Assembly: GCA_002633005.1 (NCBI GenBank)
Contig: NMRA01000211.1
Location: 508,790 to 572,789, forward strand
Direction of reading: 5' to 3'
DNA from: Phoronis australis
Lineage: Eukaryota > Phoronida > Phoronidae
Length of the DNA stretch: 64,000 bases
The notes below the pieces were generated by a model. That model ran no database searches. It was not told the DNA's origin and was given only the letters and a program-made list of their open reading frames with translations. Every line of letters begins with the position of its first letter. Position 1 is the first letter of the stretch. Positions 1 to 10,417 of this stretch are shown here, piece after piece. Made by a program: the position numbers and the translations under genes.

Positions 1-1770
1 TTTTATATGCGCTAACTGCGAAGCGATACCGAAGCTAGTTTACAGTGAAACAACACATGTAGTTGAGATAAAAGGTCATATATATTATGACAAACTAAAC
101 TACTACAGATATCAGTAATTACAAAAGTTATATAACATGTTGCACTGTAAAGGTGGGTGACAATCTGCCATAGTAAGTTAAGAAACAATATGCGGAAGAA
201 TAACAGCAACACCGGGACAGCGACATGTGAAATTTGAGGATAAAGGGAAAGAATGAAAATTGGTTTGAGGGAGGGAGGGAAAGAGAAATTGAGTGAAAAA
301 TGAAAGTTGGAGAGAATTGTGGACGATGGCCCAGTGTTGCAACAAGACAAAGAGATCACGTGGTACAATTAAACCAATAATCGTAAAACAAAGAGGGTCA
401 CTGACCAGAGAATCCAAACAATATGATAATGAGGAGGAGGCAGTATAGCTTACATAAAATAATTTAATACTTAAATAATTTTTCGCGCTGTGCCATGTTT
501 CTGATTCTGATATTGATGTTTTGGAAAAACAAAACTTTGACATTACCATATTCGTCCACTTTGATGTCTATGTTTGCCTTAACACCCAACCCATGATTTT
601 CCAAACCATCACTCATTAGTGATGTCCACACACGGACTTACCATAGAGCATGTTTCTCCTGGAACAAGTTGTCACTAGATTCGGAAGATGTGTGGATAAT
701 GTTTAAACTAGTGTAACTTCCCCGGTTTGTGACAACTTATTCCAACTTATCGAAGTAGGGTAATTTGTTCTTGGGTAACTTATGCCATACACTGTATGAA
801 GTCACTGAGTGGCCACAAACATGGGGAAAGGCAGAAGTAATTATCAGCTCCGTTTAAGTACAGACGGGTCTTCTTTTGCGCACCGTATTCACGTCGGCTG
901 TTCGTTGTCATGCACAAAGCGACAACTTCCGCCTTACCCTAGTTATAGAACATATGAGTTTGTGGACGCTCCACTTAAAAAGTTGGGTAAGTTACAGTGG
1001 TGCAAGTTGTTCTAGGGTAGGCTGTGTGAACAGGACTTTAACCAGTCACACTGAGTTATACTCCCACTGCTAATTCGTCTTGTTGGGATATTTTAGTCCC
1101 TTCAGGTGCCTTAACAGATTACTCACATTTCAGCTTCAAATGGCTTGCAGTTTACTTGTCTGCATTATATTGCTTCTTATTCAAATATTGCACTTGAAAT
1201 TGGTGACGTCAATGGAAATCCCCAGCTATTTTCTAGAATTGGCATTTAGGGTAAATCGCCAATTGTGATTTAGAAACGATTTTTTTCAATTTAAATGCCC
1301 TGAGTATTCAAAGTGTACTTGTAGTAAACTCACTGGATTCATTAAAAAAGTTGCATTATTGTCACTTTGTGGAAATCCAGTAAGTTACCTATAAACCTGC
1401 TTTTGAGTTTAAGAAAGTACAGTCAGACTGTCATGCTATTTACAAAATGACAGACCATGTTACTAAATAATAAAATTGATGTATCAACTTTTAAGTTGAT
1501 ACATCAATTTTAAAAAAGTTGTGTTGCTGAGGTCACTGTAACTGACAGGTAACTTTATAATGCACGAAAATAAGGTTGCTAAAAGTCATGAGACTTACTG
1601 TAAACCTTGAAGTGCATTGTTGTTAAGTTTGAATATGCTGATGACTGGTGCACTGTTGGTGGTTTTGAAATTTTGTACTAGGAATGCTATTCTGGGTTTT
1701 TCATCATTCCTTTGATACATTTCTTAAAGACTTCCATATGAGTGATTGATATCATTTACATTGTATGCAG
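1..1770. other. Non-coding stretch upstream of the ELP5 exons, probably intronic
   Basis: No exon could be assigned with confidence here. The ELP5 exon at 1771 has a normal acceptor and opens in the middle of a codon, so more upstream exons must exist. At least part of this stretch is therefore intron. The only clear structure is the near-perfect palindrome at 1471-1512. Short ORFs here have no recognisable domain. Confidence 0.4.
1471..1512. repeat. 42-nt near-perfect palindrome (20-bp arms, 2-nt centre)
   Basis: Bases 1471-1490 are the exact reverse complement of 1493-1512, separated only by TT. The arms are AT-rich. The site lies in the presumed intron just upstream of the ELP5 exon. It could be a cruciform-forming sequence, the scar of a palindromic MITE, or chance. 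Confidence 0.8.
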
Positions 1771-4700
1771 GTCACAGGCCCCCGGCAAATTTAACTTCCA
1801 GCCTGACCTTGACAGAGACTGAGAAACAGGCCAGGGAGCAGCTGCAGTTTCCGTTTGTCAAAATACACAACCACACCCCGGCCAACCCGCGATCGAGAAC
1901 GACCGGAAAGCGATCGAGAACGAAACCGGTTGCGAGAAGCGAAACCAGGCAAGGTGAGTAAATTTGATGAATTTACGTTGTTTTTAACACCAATGTGAAA
2001 ACAGAGACACGAGTTCAAGGCGTAACACATTGAGGAAGGGCAGGTAGAGGTTTGGGCTGGTGTCTGTTCCAGTTATTGGAGATAAGTTACGTTGAACGAG
2101 GCATCGCTTGAGTCAAAGGGGATTCGTATGTCATTTTGGCAAATTGCGGTTATTTTTGGCACTAAATCAATAAATTGACCATGAAGTTATGAAGAAAATA
2201 TAACACAACGCTTGTTTTTCGTAGTTTTGTCAGGATCTCTGATTTTTCGACACTTTTCTGTTGAAAGATGCGATCGAGAACGCAAAGATAAGCGATCGGA
2301 AACGCAAATTTTTGTTTTGTTTATGCAATCGAGAACGCATCGTGGTGTGCCGAACAGTTATGAACTTTTTACTTATAAAACGTGAAAAGGCTTACAAAAT
2401 AAGTGTGGTGCAATGAATTAATCACATTTTGAGTCATTACTGTCACTTTCGTTTCCAAACTAAACATAATCACAACATTACCATTAAATTTAAATGAGCG
2501 ACTACATGTATATCAAGCCCTATTTTAATTATAGATATTTTCACAAATGAATTTATTTTCATTTCAGGAAACACTTTCACTGTTATTATTGTGAGGCGAG
2601 CTTCAACGAACAGATTGATCAGGGCGTGAAAGTACACCCTACCAGGTTTTTGAAATACAGACATACTTTTAGACGAAACCAAGTGGAACAAGGGGTTCTA
2701 AACTAAGACTCACCCAGCAATTGTTCAATGTGACGTGTAAGCCAGGAGTAAACAAATTGTTGATGCAGATGAAAGCAGTGGCGGATTTAGGAGGGGGGGG
2801 GGGGCCANCGGGGTGCAAATTGCCGACTAGCATATGCGCCCACCCAAGTGGGCTCGATGGGTTAATGCGCAATTCATAGGCCTTGAACAAACCCCGTGTA
2901 CCTTTTTTGAGTAATAAGGTCCACAAACCCAAAAATTCGAGGCCCCTGCATCCTTACATTTTAGGCTGGGCGCGCGCTTGTAGCAAAATTCCGACTATTC
3001 CTGTGCCCTGCCCCCCCCAAATCAAAATCCTGGATCCGCCCCTGGAAAGCGAATGCCAAATCGTCTTGCAAGATTGTACGCCAGTGAAGTTAAAGAATGA
3101 TGATGAGCGTGCCTGCGCGGAGCAAGAAGAGTGCGGCAACACCATTCGTGAGGTGATTCAAAGATTACCTCTCATGAACGTCTGGGATTTAAAAAAATGC
3201 CTGAAATAGTGTTAACTGTTTTGCTGATAAAACGGGTGATATTTTGTTGGATGTTTTACTGATATTATTGATACAGAGATGAACAGATTGACTTGTGGCA
3301 CTTGTGTGGCTTGGATATGCAACACATGTTTGACTTTTCTGTTTTGTAGTATTGGTCCTGAGTGCATTTTCAGTTCATGATCTCCAGTTTAACGTGACAT
3401 TGAAAAAGGATGAGGCAAGATATAATACACCTACTATATTGTGATTTTCTCAAAAACGTAGTTAAAATGTTGTCTTTAACATCACTTCAAGACACAATGT
3501 AGTGATTACACAGGAAATCAACAACAATATTAAAGCAATTCTATAATAATATTAATCTTTTATCACACATACCTCAAAATTGGTCATACGGAAAAAAAGA
3601 TATAAAACATTGCTTTAGGGAAATCAACATAACACATCTAGTGTACATTTCCTGCGAATTATTTTTGGAGTGTATTAGACTAAATCATCACTGAATCATA
3701 GACAATCTATTTCGGACCGGTTCATAGTATAAAATTCTCTCACAGGGAATCAACAACAATATGAAAACAGTTTCTACAGCTATGGCATACATATAGTTTT
3801 CTTTTAAAATATTAATTGGTCTTAACAACTGTATGTAAGAATCACCCAATGACACATAGAGTGACCATTTAAATGTACCCAAACACAACAAAAATGCACT
3901 GGTTCTGTAACTGTTAAAGATGCTGCTGAAATAACACAAATAGGAAAAAGGTTCAAAACAAAACGTCAAAATACTATCACACCAGGCAACTACCAACCAT
4001 AAACTCTGTAAATCTGAATAAAGTTTCGTGAATTAACAACTTTCACTACTGGACTGAATAATCTTATTCATGGTGATTCTGATTCTCATGTCTGTAGAAG
4101 GAGGCATACTTTTTGCATGACACATTCACAACTTACAACAAGGAGTGTCCTCAGGCTTACTCTTTCTGTGAAACATTGATCGCAGATAGGGTACTGAATC
4201 AACTTGGTTCCTGAGCACTATGCTTCATATTGTGTTTTCTTATGCGGTAAAAAAATATCCTTCCCCATGCAACCCGGGGCTGGTAAAGGTCTTTCTTGCA
4301 GCTAGTGAGTGACAGTGTTTTATTGTCATGTGGTTATACAAGAAAGGTTTCTTCCTGAACGAAGCTCCACAACATATATACATACACAGCCCTTTGTCAA
4401 ATGCAGCAGTTGTGGTACCGGTCCTCTTTTTTGAAGGCGTGTATGCTAACACTCTGAAGGACTCTTCATGCGGCTACAGTTCAACTGAAAAATCAAACGC
4501 ATTTAATCATATTTGTGAGGCTAAATCTCACACAGAAATCATAAAAACGGTGAAAGTATAACAAACAATTGACCTGTCAACTAATTCATGGTCGTACTAT
4601 TCTAAAATTATTGATACAACACCGTAACTTGAACAATTATTCAGGAAAATGCACAGAAAAAAAAACGTGCGTTCACGATCGCATTTTTTGCGTTCACGAT

Positions 4701-6216
4701 CGCCCTGGAGAATTAACAGCTTCGTTCCCGATCGCCGTCTCACACAAGGACCTGCTTGTATCGGTAGATAGCTCGAATTGTTTCACAAATTATAACTAAC
4801 AAAGGTGTCACCAGGGAGGATTTAACTGTAAACGTCACCCGTGTCCACTGAAGAACCCAGGAATTGCTAATAACAAGTAGAAATTGACGAGTTTACGAGA
4901 CGCAAGTCATTTTACCGAAAGCCATTGCATTCTGCGGTCTCTATTTCAAAAAATAGCAAAAGCCAAGTATTTTTTTCAGATCCACAACAAAGGCTAAGCT
5001 CTGACGCTTTTCGATGTGTCGCATTGGTACTAAAGTAGCCTCTATTTAAGAAGAAAATGACACTTAAACTCACCGGGTACTTCACTGTCGTCTGCCATTT
5101 TTGGTGTAAGGTCTCGTTCTCGATCGCCTTTCGGGCGTTCTCGATCGCGGGTTGGCCGGGGTGAACCAGTAAGTAACAATAGTCTTGGTATTAATGACAC
5201 GCTTCTCTGTGTTCTCAACAAAAGTACTTTCCATTTCAGCGGTACTGGCTATTTCTCTCATTTGATTGCCCATAGCTTTGTCTTGAGAACTGAAAAATTA
5301 TCTTTGTTTTCAAGACCCCCATCAGTTTCTTTTTCTCAATTATTCTTTACTGCATTTCATTCCTCAGTGAAAATGATATTGCTCTTAAGGAAGAAAACAA
5401 TAAAAGGCCACCAGGCACTAACTTGGCTTCTAGTTGATCACAAGGGAAATCTAATTCACAATTGTTTGGCTTCTTAAAAGTGAATTGTAAAGCTTCTGCA
5501 CCCGAATTTTCTCAGAGTGTGGTACATCCCCTCCTTCCCTCCACCAAAAGCCTACAAAAATGGCAATATTTTTTTGAGGTCCATGTTTTCGTTCCTGTTA
5601 AACTGCAAGTGTGCTTTAAAGTCTTATGCCAGTGTTGATATATTTTACGCCATCTAGTGGCTATTATTGAAAATTTTTACCCTATTTTGGTATCCCTCTA
5701 TGCGTCAAGCCACTCATTGAATCAGTATGAAAATTGCCAAATGTGTTCCTTAATCCTCAAACCAAAGAAGCCTATTGTAAACACAACCAGTAAGAACCAT
5801 TCATAGTTGTCATAAGGGAAATGCGATGTAATGACTAATGACTTATTTTGCATGAAAATAATTGACAAAATTGTCATTTTTTTATCCTACAGAAACATGT
5901 TCAAAATATTGCAGGTTTATTTTGACTTGGGGTCTATCAGTTTATGCACAAGTCACTAAGTTTGTGTAGCTGGCTTAATTTAACTAACCAGCTACTTGTA
6001 GTTTTGTTGTAAATTTTGCTATCGTTTTTACTGAATGTCAGCAATGGGGTAAGATTGTTGGGTTGAGACGTAACTGTCCTATGGCTTATATGTGTATAAT
6101 TTGTCTGATTTATTTTCTTCCAGAAAACATGGCGGGGGTGAATCACAGATATTTATCAGCCAGATGAAGCAGATGACTTTGATGAAGAAGACCCAGGTGA
6201 TGACCTTGACATTTAG
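1771..6216 (+). CDS. ELP5: Elongator complex protein 5, last two coding exons, interrupted by a transposon
   Basis: ELP5 is a subunit of the Elp4-Elp5-Elp6 ATPase-like ring of Elongator, which acts in tRNA wobble-uridine modification. The exon at 1771-1873 follows a TATGCAG acceptor and encodes NLTSSLTLTETEKQAREQL followed by QFPFV, resembling the conserved segment near the family's C-terminus. The last exon ends at the TAG at 6214-6216 and encodes the acidic tail DDFDEEDPGDDLDI, a hallmark of animal ELP5. Between them a 3.29 kb transposon sits in the exon, just before the original donor (GTAAGT at 5169). Reading from the strong acceptor at 6121-6123 into the acidic tail needs one extra base between 6149 and 6157, so either an allele-specific or assembly indel exists, or splicing differs. 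The transposon's own donor at 1954 joined to the AG at 6147-6148 gives an open frame. Upstream exons are outside the window or unrecognised. Confidence 0.75.
1889..2337 (+). repeat. Left iteron group: five GCGATCGAGAACG-type motifs
   Basis: Motifs start at 1889 and 1910 (in the terminal repeat) and at 2270, 2292 and 2325 (subterminal), all in forward orientation. The first three are exact. The fourth is GCGATCGGAAACG and the fifth GCAATCGAGAACG. Spacings of 21, 22 and 33 bp are close to two and three helical turns, which suggests binding sites on one face of DNA. The binding protein is inferred, not seen. Confidence 0.85.
1954..1959 (+). other. Candidate splice donor GTGAGT supplied by the transposon's left end
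   Basis: The host ELP5 frame runs open from 1773 through the terminal repeat, including both iterons, to AGG CAA G and then GTGAGT. The exon would end at 1953 in phase 1. The acidic-tail exon starting at 6149 needs exactly that phase, giving a join that reads into the conserved tail. Use of this site is inferred. Confidence 0.5.
2776..3044. mobile_element. MITE with CAGTGGCGGATTTAGG termini, nested in the 1874-5163 element
   Basis: The left end CAGTGGCGGATTTAGG and the right end CCTGGATCCGCCCCTG are imperfect inverted repeats, and each is followed inward by a G or C run. A GAAAG direct repeat flanks the element (2771-2775 and 3045-3049). A related copy lies at 23478-23592. One N falls in the G-run at 2808. 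The termini resemble short hAT-like elements, but the 5-bp flank does not match the usual 8-bp duplication. Confidence 0.75.
3505..3990. repeat. Diverged direct repeat, about 230 bp unit, inside the transposon
   Basis: The phrase CA-GG-AATCAACAACAATAT occurs near 3509 and again near 3741. Each is followed at similar distance by a block containing ACACAT-TAG-GT-AC-AT (near 3630 and 3857). This indicates an old tandem duplication of about 230 bp. No coding potential was seen. Confidence 0.5.
4120..4452 (-). pseudogene. Decayed C2H2 zinc-finger segment inside the transposon
   Basis: Reading leftward from 4452, one frame gives CCGASFRKKPFLYNHMTIKH, which has the spacing of a C2H2 finger (CG-SF, then L-x2-H-x4-H). 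Further along, another frame gives YPICDQCFTERVSLRTLL, with C-x2-C-F and the L of a second finger, but the first zinc-ligand histidine is replaced by Leu. Frames change between them, so this is a broken array of two or three fingers. It could be a captured host gene or the DNA-binding part of a lost transposon protein. I do not see a DDE domain next to it. Confidence 0.4.
4670..5148 (-). repeat. Right iteron group: five inverted GCGATCGAGAACG-type motifs
   Basis: Reverse-orientation motifs start at 4670, 4691 and 4723 (subterminal) and at 5115 and 5136 (terminal repeat). The terminal pair is exact. The subterminal ones vary at one base, GCGATCGTGAACG twice and GCGATCGGGAACG once. Spacings of 21, 32 and 21 bp match the left group. 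The count and layout mirror the other end. Confidence 0.85.
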
Positions 6217-6829
6217 TTGTGTACAGTGAGATCAATAATGTCATAGACTTGAGCTAAAGTATTTCAAACTGGTACATGAACAAGTGGAGATAGTTATTTT
6301 GTATGTACTGGCATATGGCTACATCGTACAATATAAGCGAAGAGTATTCAAACAAAATCAACCAGAATTCCCCCCTCATGATGGCTGTGTGAATTCACCG
6401 TGGAATTCATTAGAATAGTCTTCCCTCATTACCAAGAGTGACAAGAGGAAAGTTGATAAGGTAGCTAAGCCATTCTGTAATCAGAATTTTCCCTAATTAC
6501 TAGTAACCTATGCTGTTTGCAAGTTAAACTGTCGTGATGGGAAAACAATATTTTGTCTTATTACTTCTATGTTGTCCTGTAGCTGCGTATAATTGTTGAT
6601 AGCAAAGGCCCAATATTTCATTTGTATTAGCAGACGGCATCTTAGTCAGTAAATATTGGTCCTTGAATTATGTTCATCTATTACCTGTCGTCGTCTTCCT
6701 CTTTTCCCACCTTCTCGTGACCCATCCTCATTTCTCAAGTTCTTCATCCTAGTCATCCTTTATTGTCTTCATCATGATTGACAGTTTTCATTTCACTAAA
6801 TTGTGTCAAAGTCTGTAGTTAACATGGAG
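6217..6829. other. ELP5 3' flank
   Basis: This stretch follows the ELP5 stop codon and probably holds its 3' UTR. A pyrimidine-rich TCTTCC/TCATCC tract runs from about 6680 to 6780. No other gene or repeat was recognised. Confidence 0.4.
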
Positions 6830-7060
6830 TTATGTGTCATTTTCTTCATGAATAGGGATTGACTTGGCTATTTTTAAATCATCTTGAAATATACCTGTGA
6901 TTAATGATTTGTTTATAATTAGGGAAATTGGTTGGATAGAAGCTAGAATATTATTTGATAATGAGCATGTTATACCATCACAGTCTGTAGTGGATTTTGA
7001 TTTAAGATGTGATACCTTGTGGTCATCACCATTTTTTAATTGAAAATTGAGCCGCTGCAT
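6830..7060 (-). pseudogene. Fragment of a non-LTR retrotransposon reverse transcriptase
   Basis: The 76-residue open frame contains LKSKSTTDCDGITCSLSNN followed by PISLIINKSLITGIFQDDLK and IAKSIPIHEENDT. This is the order of blocks at the start of non-LTR reverse transcriptase domains: the S/T-G-x-D-G-I block, the N-x-S-L-x-x-G-x-F-P block, and K-x-A-x-x-x-P-I-x-K. The Pro of the FP motif is replaced by Gln. It is an isolated 5'- and 3'-truncated piece with no catalytic aspartates in range. The clade cannot be fixed. Confidence 0.65.
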
Positions 7061-8132
7061 ATAGTTTGTACTTGAGAAGCCATGTTTTTCCCAATGTTAA
7101 TAAAATAATTGTTGAATTGATCAGTTATTATCTTTTTGAGTATTATGTCCAAATGCTGGGAGGTCATAAAGTGAGGGAGAAAACTTTTGGAGGAAGAATT
7201 GCAAAAGTTTTGGTTTACTTGTCAAGTTTTTCCATGTCACTTTTGTTTGTGCATGTTACATGAGCTTGACGTTTTTATAAGAACACATTTAGTAGGTGTC
7301 TTTTAACTGCTTGCTTGGCTGAATGAAGACATTGTCGTGTAGGTTCAGTCGAATAGCGTCTATGATCTACCTTTTAATACACCCTGTTGGAAGTTGCAAG
7401 GTTGTGAATCTGGGACCTTACAGTGGTCAGGGCAGTACTCTGACCTTTAGGCAACTCAGTGACCACTAAGGGAAATTCCCTGCACTTACAGCTTCCTGCA
7501 AGTGTTGATTAACTGATTTCTTGGCTCACTGAAGAGATTTTGGGGCTTCAGATGAATATCTTCCTTGATTTATCTTTTAGTCCGGCTTGTGTGTCTGTGG
7601 AACCTGCAGGTATTTTGCTGGTGGACTGTGGGTTTTAGGCGACCAGGCGCATAATGTTTGCCGCAGAGATATTAAACAATGGAATCGTTGTTCTTGTCAT
7701 TTTATGCGAAACCGTGCAATTCTCGCCGGTGTCTACTAGGCATTTTTGTGTTTGTGTGTGTGGGCAGAGTATTTAACAGGATTTTGCCCGTCAGGCATTC
7801 GCACCCGCGAACTGTCGCCGTTACTTATTATGTGCAAACGAGCAACAGTGACGGCTTTTCACACTAAACACAATGGAGGTTGACCAGTGCTGTGATTGGT
7901 TGTTCCGATTTCACGTAGTATATGTATCGGCCAATAAATGCTTGTAATTCGATATCGGGTAACTGACCTATCAGATAGTGTTGACAGGTGTTCCAAGGTG
8001 ATTGTTGGTCAAATGTTGTGTTTGTTATATTGCGTTTTTGATATGAAATTGATGACTTTAGGCACTTAAAGTCGTATGCAGCCTGCTCAGCCGACTAAGT
8101 AACTTCTCGTGCTAGTTTCCAATGTATACTAA
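7061..8132. other. Intergenic stretch, nothing recognised
   Basis: Short ORFs at 7066 and 7679 show no domain. CCAAT-box-like sequences (ATTGG near 7896 and CCAAT near 7930) occur, but no gene start was found next to them. Confidence 0.3.
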
Positions 8133-9090
8133 CGAGTCAATATACCACCTCACCCATAACAAATTGCAACAAAAGGTTTTACAGTGGTTTTATGCTCTAC
8201 TGGGTATCCTTATTGACAAAAAAAGTCTACCAAAATCTGACCACCGGAAATGGGTTTAAAACTGCGTTATTTCCAAGATGGCCGCCACGAAGTTTCGAAA
8301 TCACCAAAAATAGATATAATTTCTTCTTCTTGGTTCTAGTCTATGGTTTTAAGGGGTGAGCAACGCACTGGTGTACTTGAAATATGAGGTATGACCAGTA
8401 TTTGATATGAAATTCAAGATGGCGGCTAAAACTCTAGAGCGAAAAATCTCTATTTGTCCATTATATCGGATGGTCAAAAATAACGTTTCGAATTTTAACC
8501 TTTATTTTTTTCGAAAAAACATTCATTGAAATTGCGCAAAATTTTGCATGACATGTGCATATCAGTCCATTGTCAGTACACCATAATTGGGGTTAATTAC
8601 AACATGTTTTACACGAAGTCATGATTGCAATATAATGAACAACAGCGTTTGAAATGCACTGACAGAGAATGTGAACCAAGGTATAGGTTGTACTATACTC
8701 AATAACTTAAACATGCATTCTTTACTTAAAAGGCATCTGTCAGTATCAAAATGACTGAACACCAGGTACCAGTAAAGTATTTATTCGTCGACGTGACGCA
8801 TAAACGATTAGGTTACATTTTCATCCAAGAATGTTTTGTTGATTGCACGCACTGCCTCCGTTCAACCCTCGTCAGTGTCGTCAAGTTTCTAAAAAACTTG
8901 ATTAAGCAGATAGTCACGATATGTCGTTAGGCACAATTTACATGTAGATGTATATGCAAGCCCATTCTTTCTGCAACTGCAACGGGGCGTACTACAAGCG
9001 GTGGAACAGTTGCAGTGTATCATCTTCAGGACTGTCTGGTGCAGCATTCATGGCAGTTATGATGGGTACGAATTATCTTCTAGTCCCAGT

Positions 9091-10417
9091 CTAAAGGACC
9101 CAGGTCATTTGACATCCCCATCTAAACAATGACCTGGTAGTACACTCAAGACAATCAAACCTAGTAAACAAGTGCTCTCTCCACCAAACATTGCGTCCAT
9201 CGCTTGGCTGCCAAGTTTTCTCTGAGGGCCTCGCAACTTTCGCGGTGAGTGTGTCTCCGCAGGATTGGATGTTATCTTTCACGAGTTTCAGAGCGACTGA
9301 TTTCTTTCCGACGCCATAAACCCGAGACGTTGAAAGAGTGCAGGAATAGTAGCTAGGTACACATCCTAATCCTGTGCACACTCTTCATCCAATTTATGTC
9401 GTATACTTTCAGATTGGTTCTTGACTAGTTGTATGATCTGAAAAATAGTGGTTGCAGCCATCCAGTAATGCAGAATAAGCAACACAAGGTCAGTGTCCTC
9501 GCCGATTACTGTGGTGGGATGCATATTATACCGTTTAATGCTGTCTTTGCTGCAATGTCCACACCAGCGTACCTCTTGTGCCTGAACGGCTGCGCATCCC
9601 ACTTTCTGCAGCTGGTCACTTATTAAGGCGATCAGTTGTTTCTTGTTACTGCCGGTGGATAGGAATTTATCTCTCTGAACCATCAATTTCCGTTTCTCCG
9701 GTGAAGTTCAGAGTCGGATAGCTACCGGCCTGTCTCCGTCTCTGCTGACTGTTATCCTTTATCGAAGGACCTTCACCATAGCCATAAAAGACAACAATGG
9801 CTGCCTCATAGTGCTTTGCCGTGAAGTCACCATGTGCTTCGGCAATTTTTCCATACGCATCTCCTTTCTTCCATTTGAGCTTGTGCAGCAAAGATCCCCC
9901 ATCAAGCACATACCTTTCAGTCTGGAGACGTACTGAAGGTGTGGAGTTTGGTGCTCCTTCACGTGCATGGGCCTTGAAATAGCGGTTATAAACGGCTTGA
10001 TCCAGTTCAGATTTGTCAGCCTTCCTCAAGATCAGAAGGACGGTGGGTATGGAGTGAGCTCTAAACTCACCATTTCCTGTCAAGAGACAAGTCATCTGAA
10101 CGGGATACCACCAGAAATCGCCAGAAGAGTAAGCTAGGACCGATGGTTCTGTCGGGACCAACCTGGACAGCAGCTGCGTTTCCCAGGGTCTTAACTTCCA
10201 TTCTCCTCTTAAAAAAGAAAGAAAACACATGTTGTCTAACCATTTTGTCGATGATTTTGTTCCCAACAGATGCATATCCATGCACGTTGACGTGTGCATT
10301 GGCAACACCACCATTGATGACATTGCGTTGCGCAGGGTCTGAGGAGAAGGGTGAAAATGGGGTCAGTTTTGTACTTATCTTCGCATAAGTCACATGCATC
10401 TCTTTCAATTCTGGCAC
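9091..10417 (-). pseudogene. Decayed FEN1/XPG-like 5'-nuclease-type gene in transposon copy A
   Basis: Three overlapping frames read in order from 10417 to 9091. Recognisable blocks are RYVLDGGSLLHKLKW, then AIVVFYGYGEGPSIKDNSQQ followed by RRRQ, then KFLSTGSNKKQLIALI, then TVIGEDTDLVLLIL, then TSRVYGVGKKSVALKLVKDN. The blocks match the general layout of FEN1/XPG nucleases: VFDG-x-K-x-R near the N-terminus, an acidic EDTD block, and a G-x-GKK-A helix-hairpin turn. In this copy the Asp of VFDG is Tyr, and the expected GDAD-like block is replaced, so it cannot be active. Similar stand-alone ORFs occur in many invertebrate genomes as I recall. The nuclease assignment is my inference from motifs. 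Confidence 0.55.

Larger units (their letters stand above)
1874..5163. mobile_element. 3.29 kb DNA transposon with iteron-bearing terminal inverted repeats and AACCA target duplication
   Basis: The ends match as inverted repeats. The left end begins CACCCCGGCCAACCCGCG and the right end is its reverse complement. The first 28 bp are identical, a degenerate 9-bp spacer follows, and then another identical block, giving about 50 bp in all. The element is flanked by a direct AACCA repeat at 1869-1873 and 5164-5168, a 5-bp target duplication. Ten copies of a 13-bp motif are placed symmetrically at the two ends. No intact transposase was found. The inside holds a nested MITE, a direct repeat and decayed C2H2 zinc fingers, so this copy is probably non-autonomous. 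A CAC terminus with a 5-bp duplication recalls Transib/RAG-type elements, but no RSS heptamer or RAG1-like core is visible, so I leave it unclassified. Confidence 0.85.

Noticed and set aside
1746-1961. 71-codon ORF read as a new small gene
   Set aside because: Its first part is the ELP5 exon (from 1771), and its last part is the transposon end. It is not a separate gene.
1874-5163. CRISPR-like array from the repeated GATCGAGAACG motif
   Set aside because: This is animal DNA. The motifs are 13 bp, in opposite orientations at the two ends, with no regular unique spacers. They are transposon iterons.
1874-5163. A RAG/Transib element
   Set aside because: The CAC start and 5-bp duplication fit, but there is no RSS-like heptamer-nonamer and no RAG1- or RAG2-like sequence. 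It is kept only as a possibility.
5082-5273. Minus-strand ORF with an Arg/Ser-rich segment similar to the one at 1746-1961
   Set aside because: The similarity comes from the shared terminal inverted repeat, not from related proteins.
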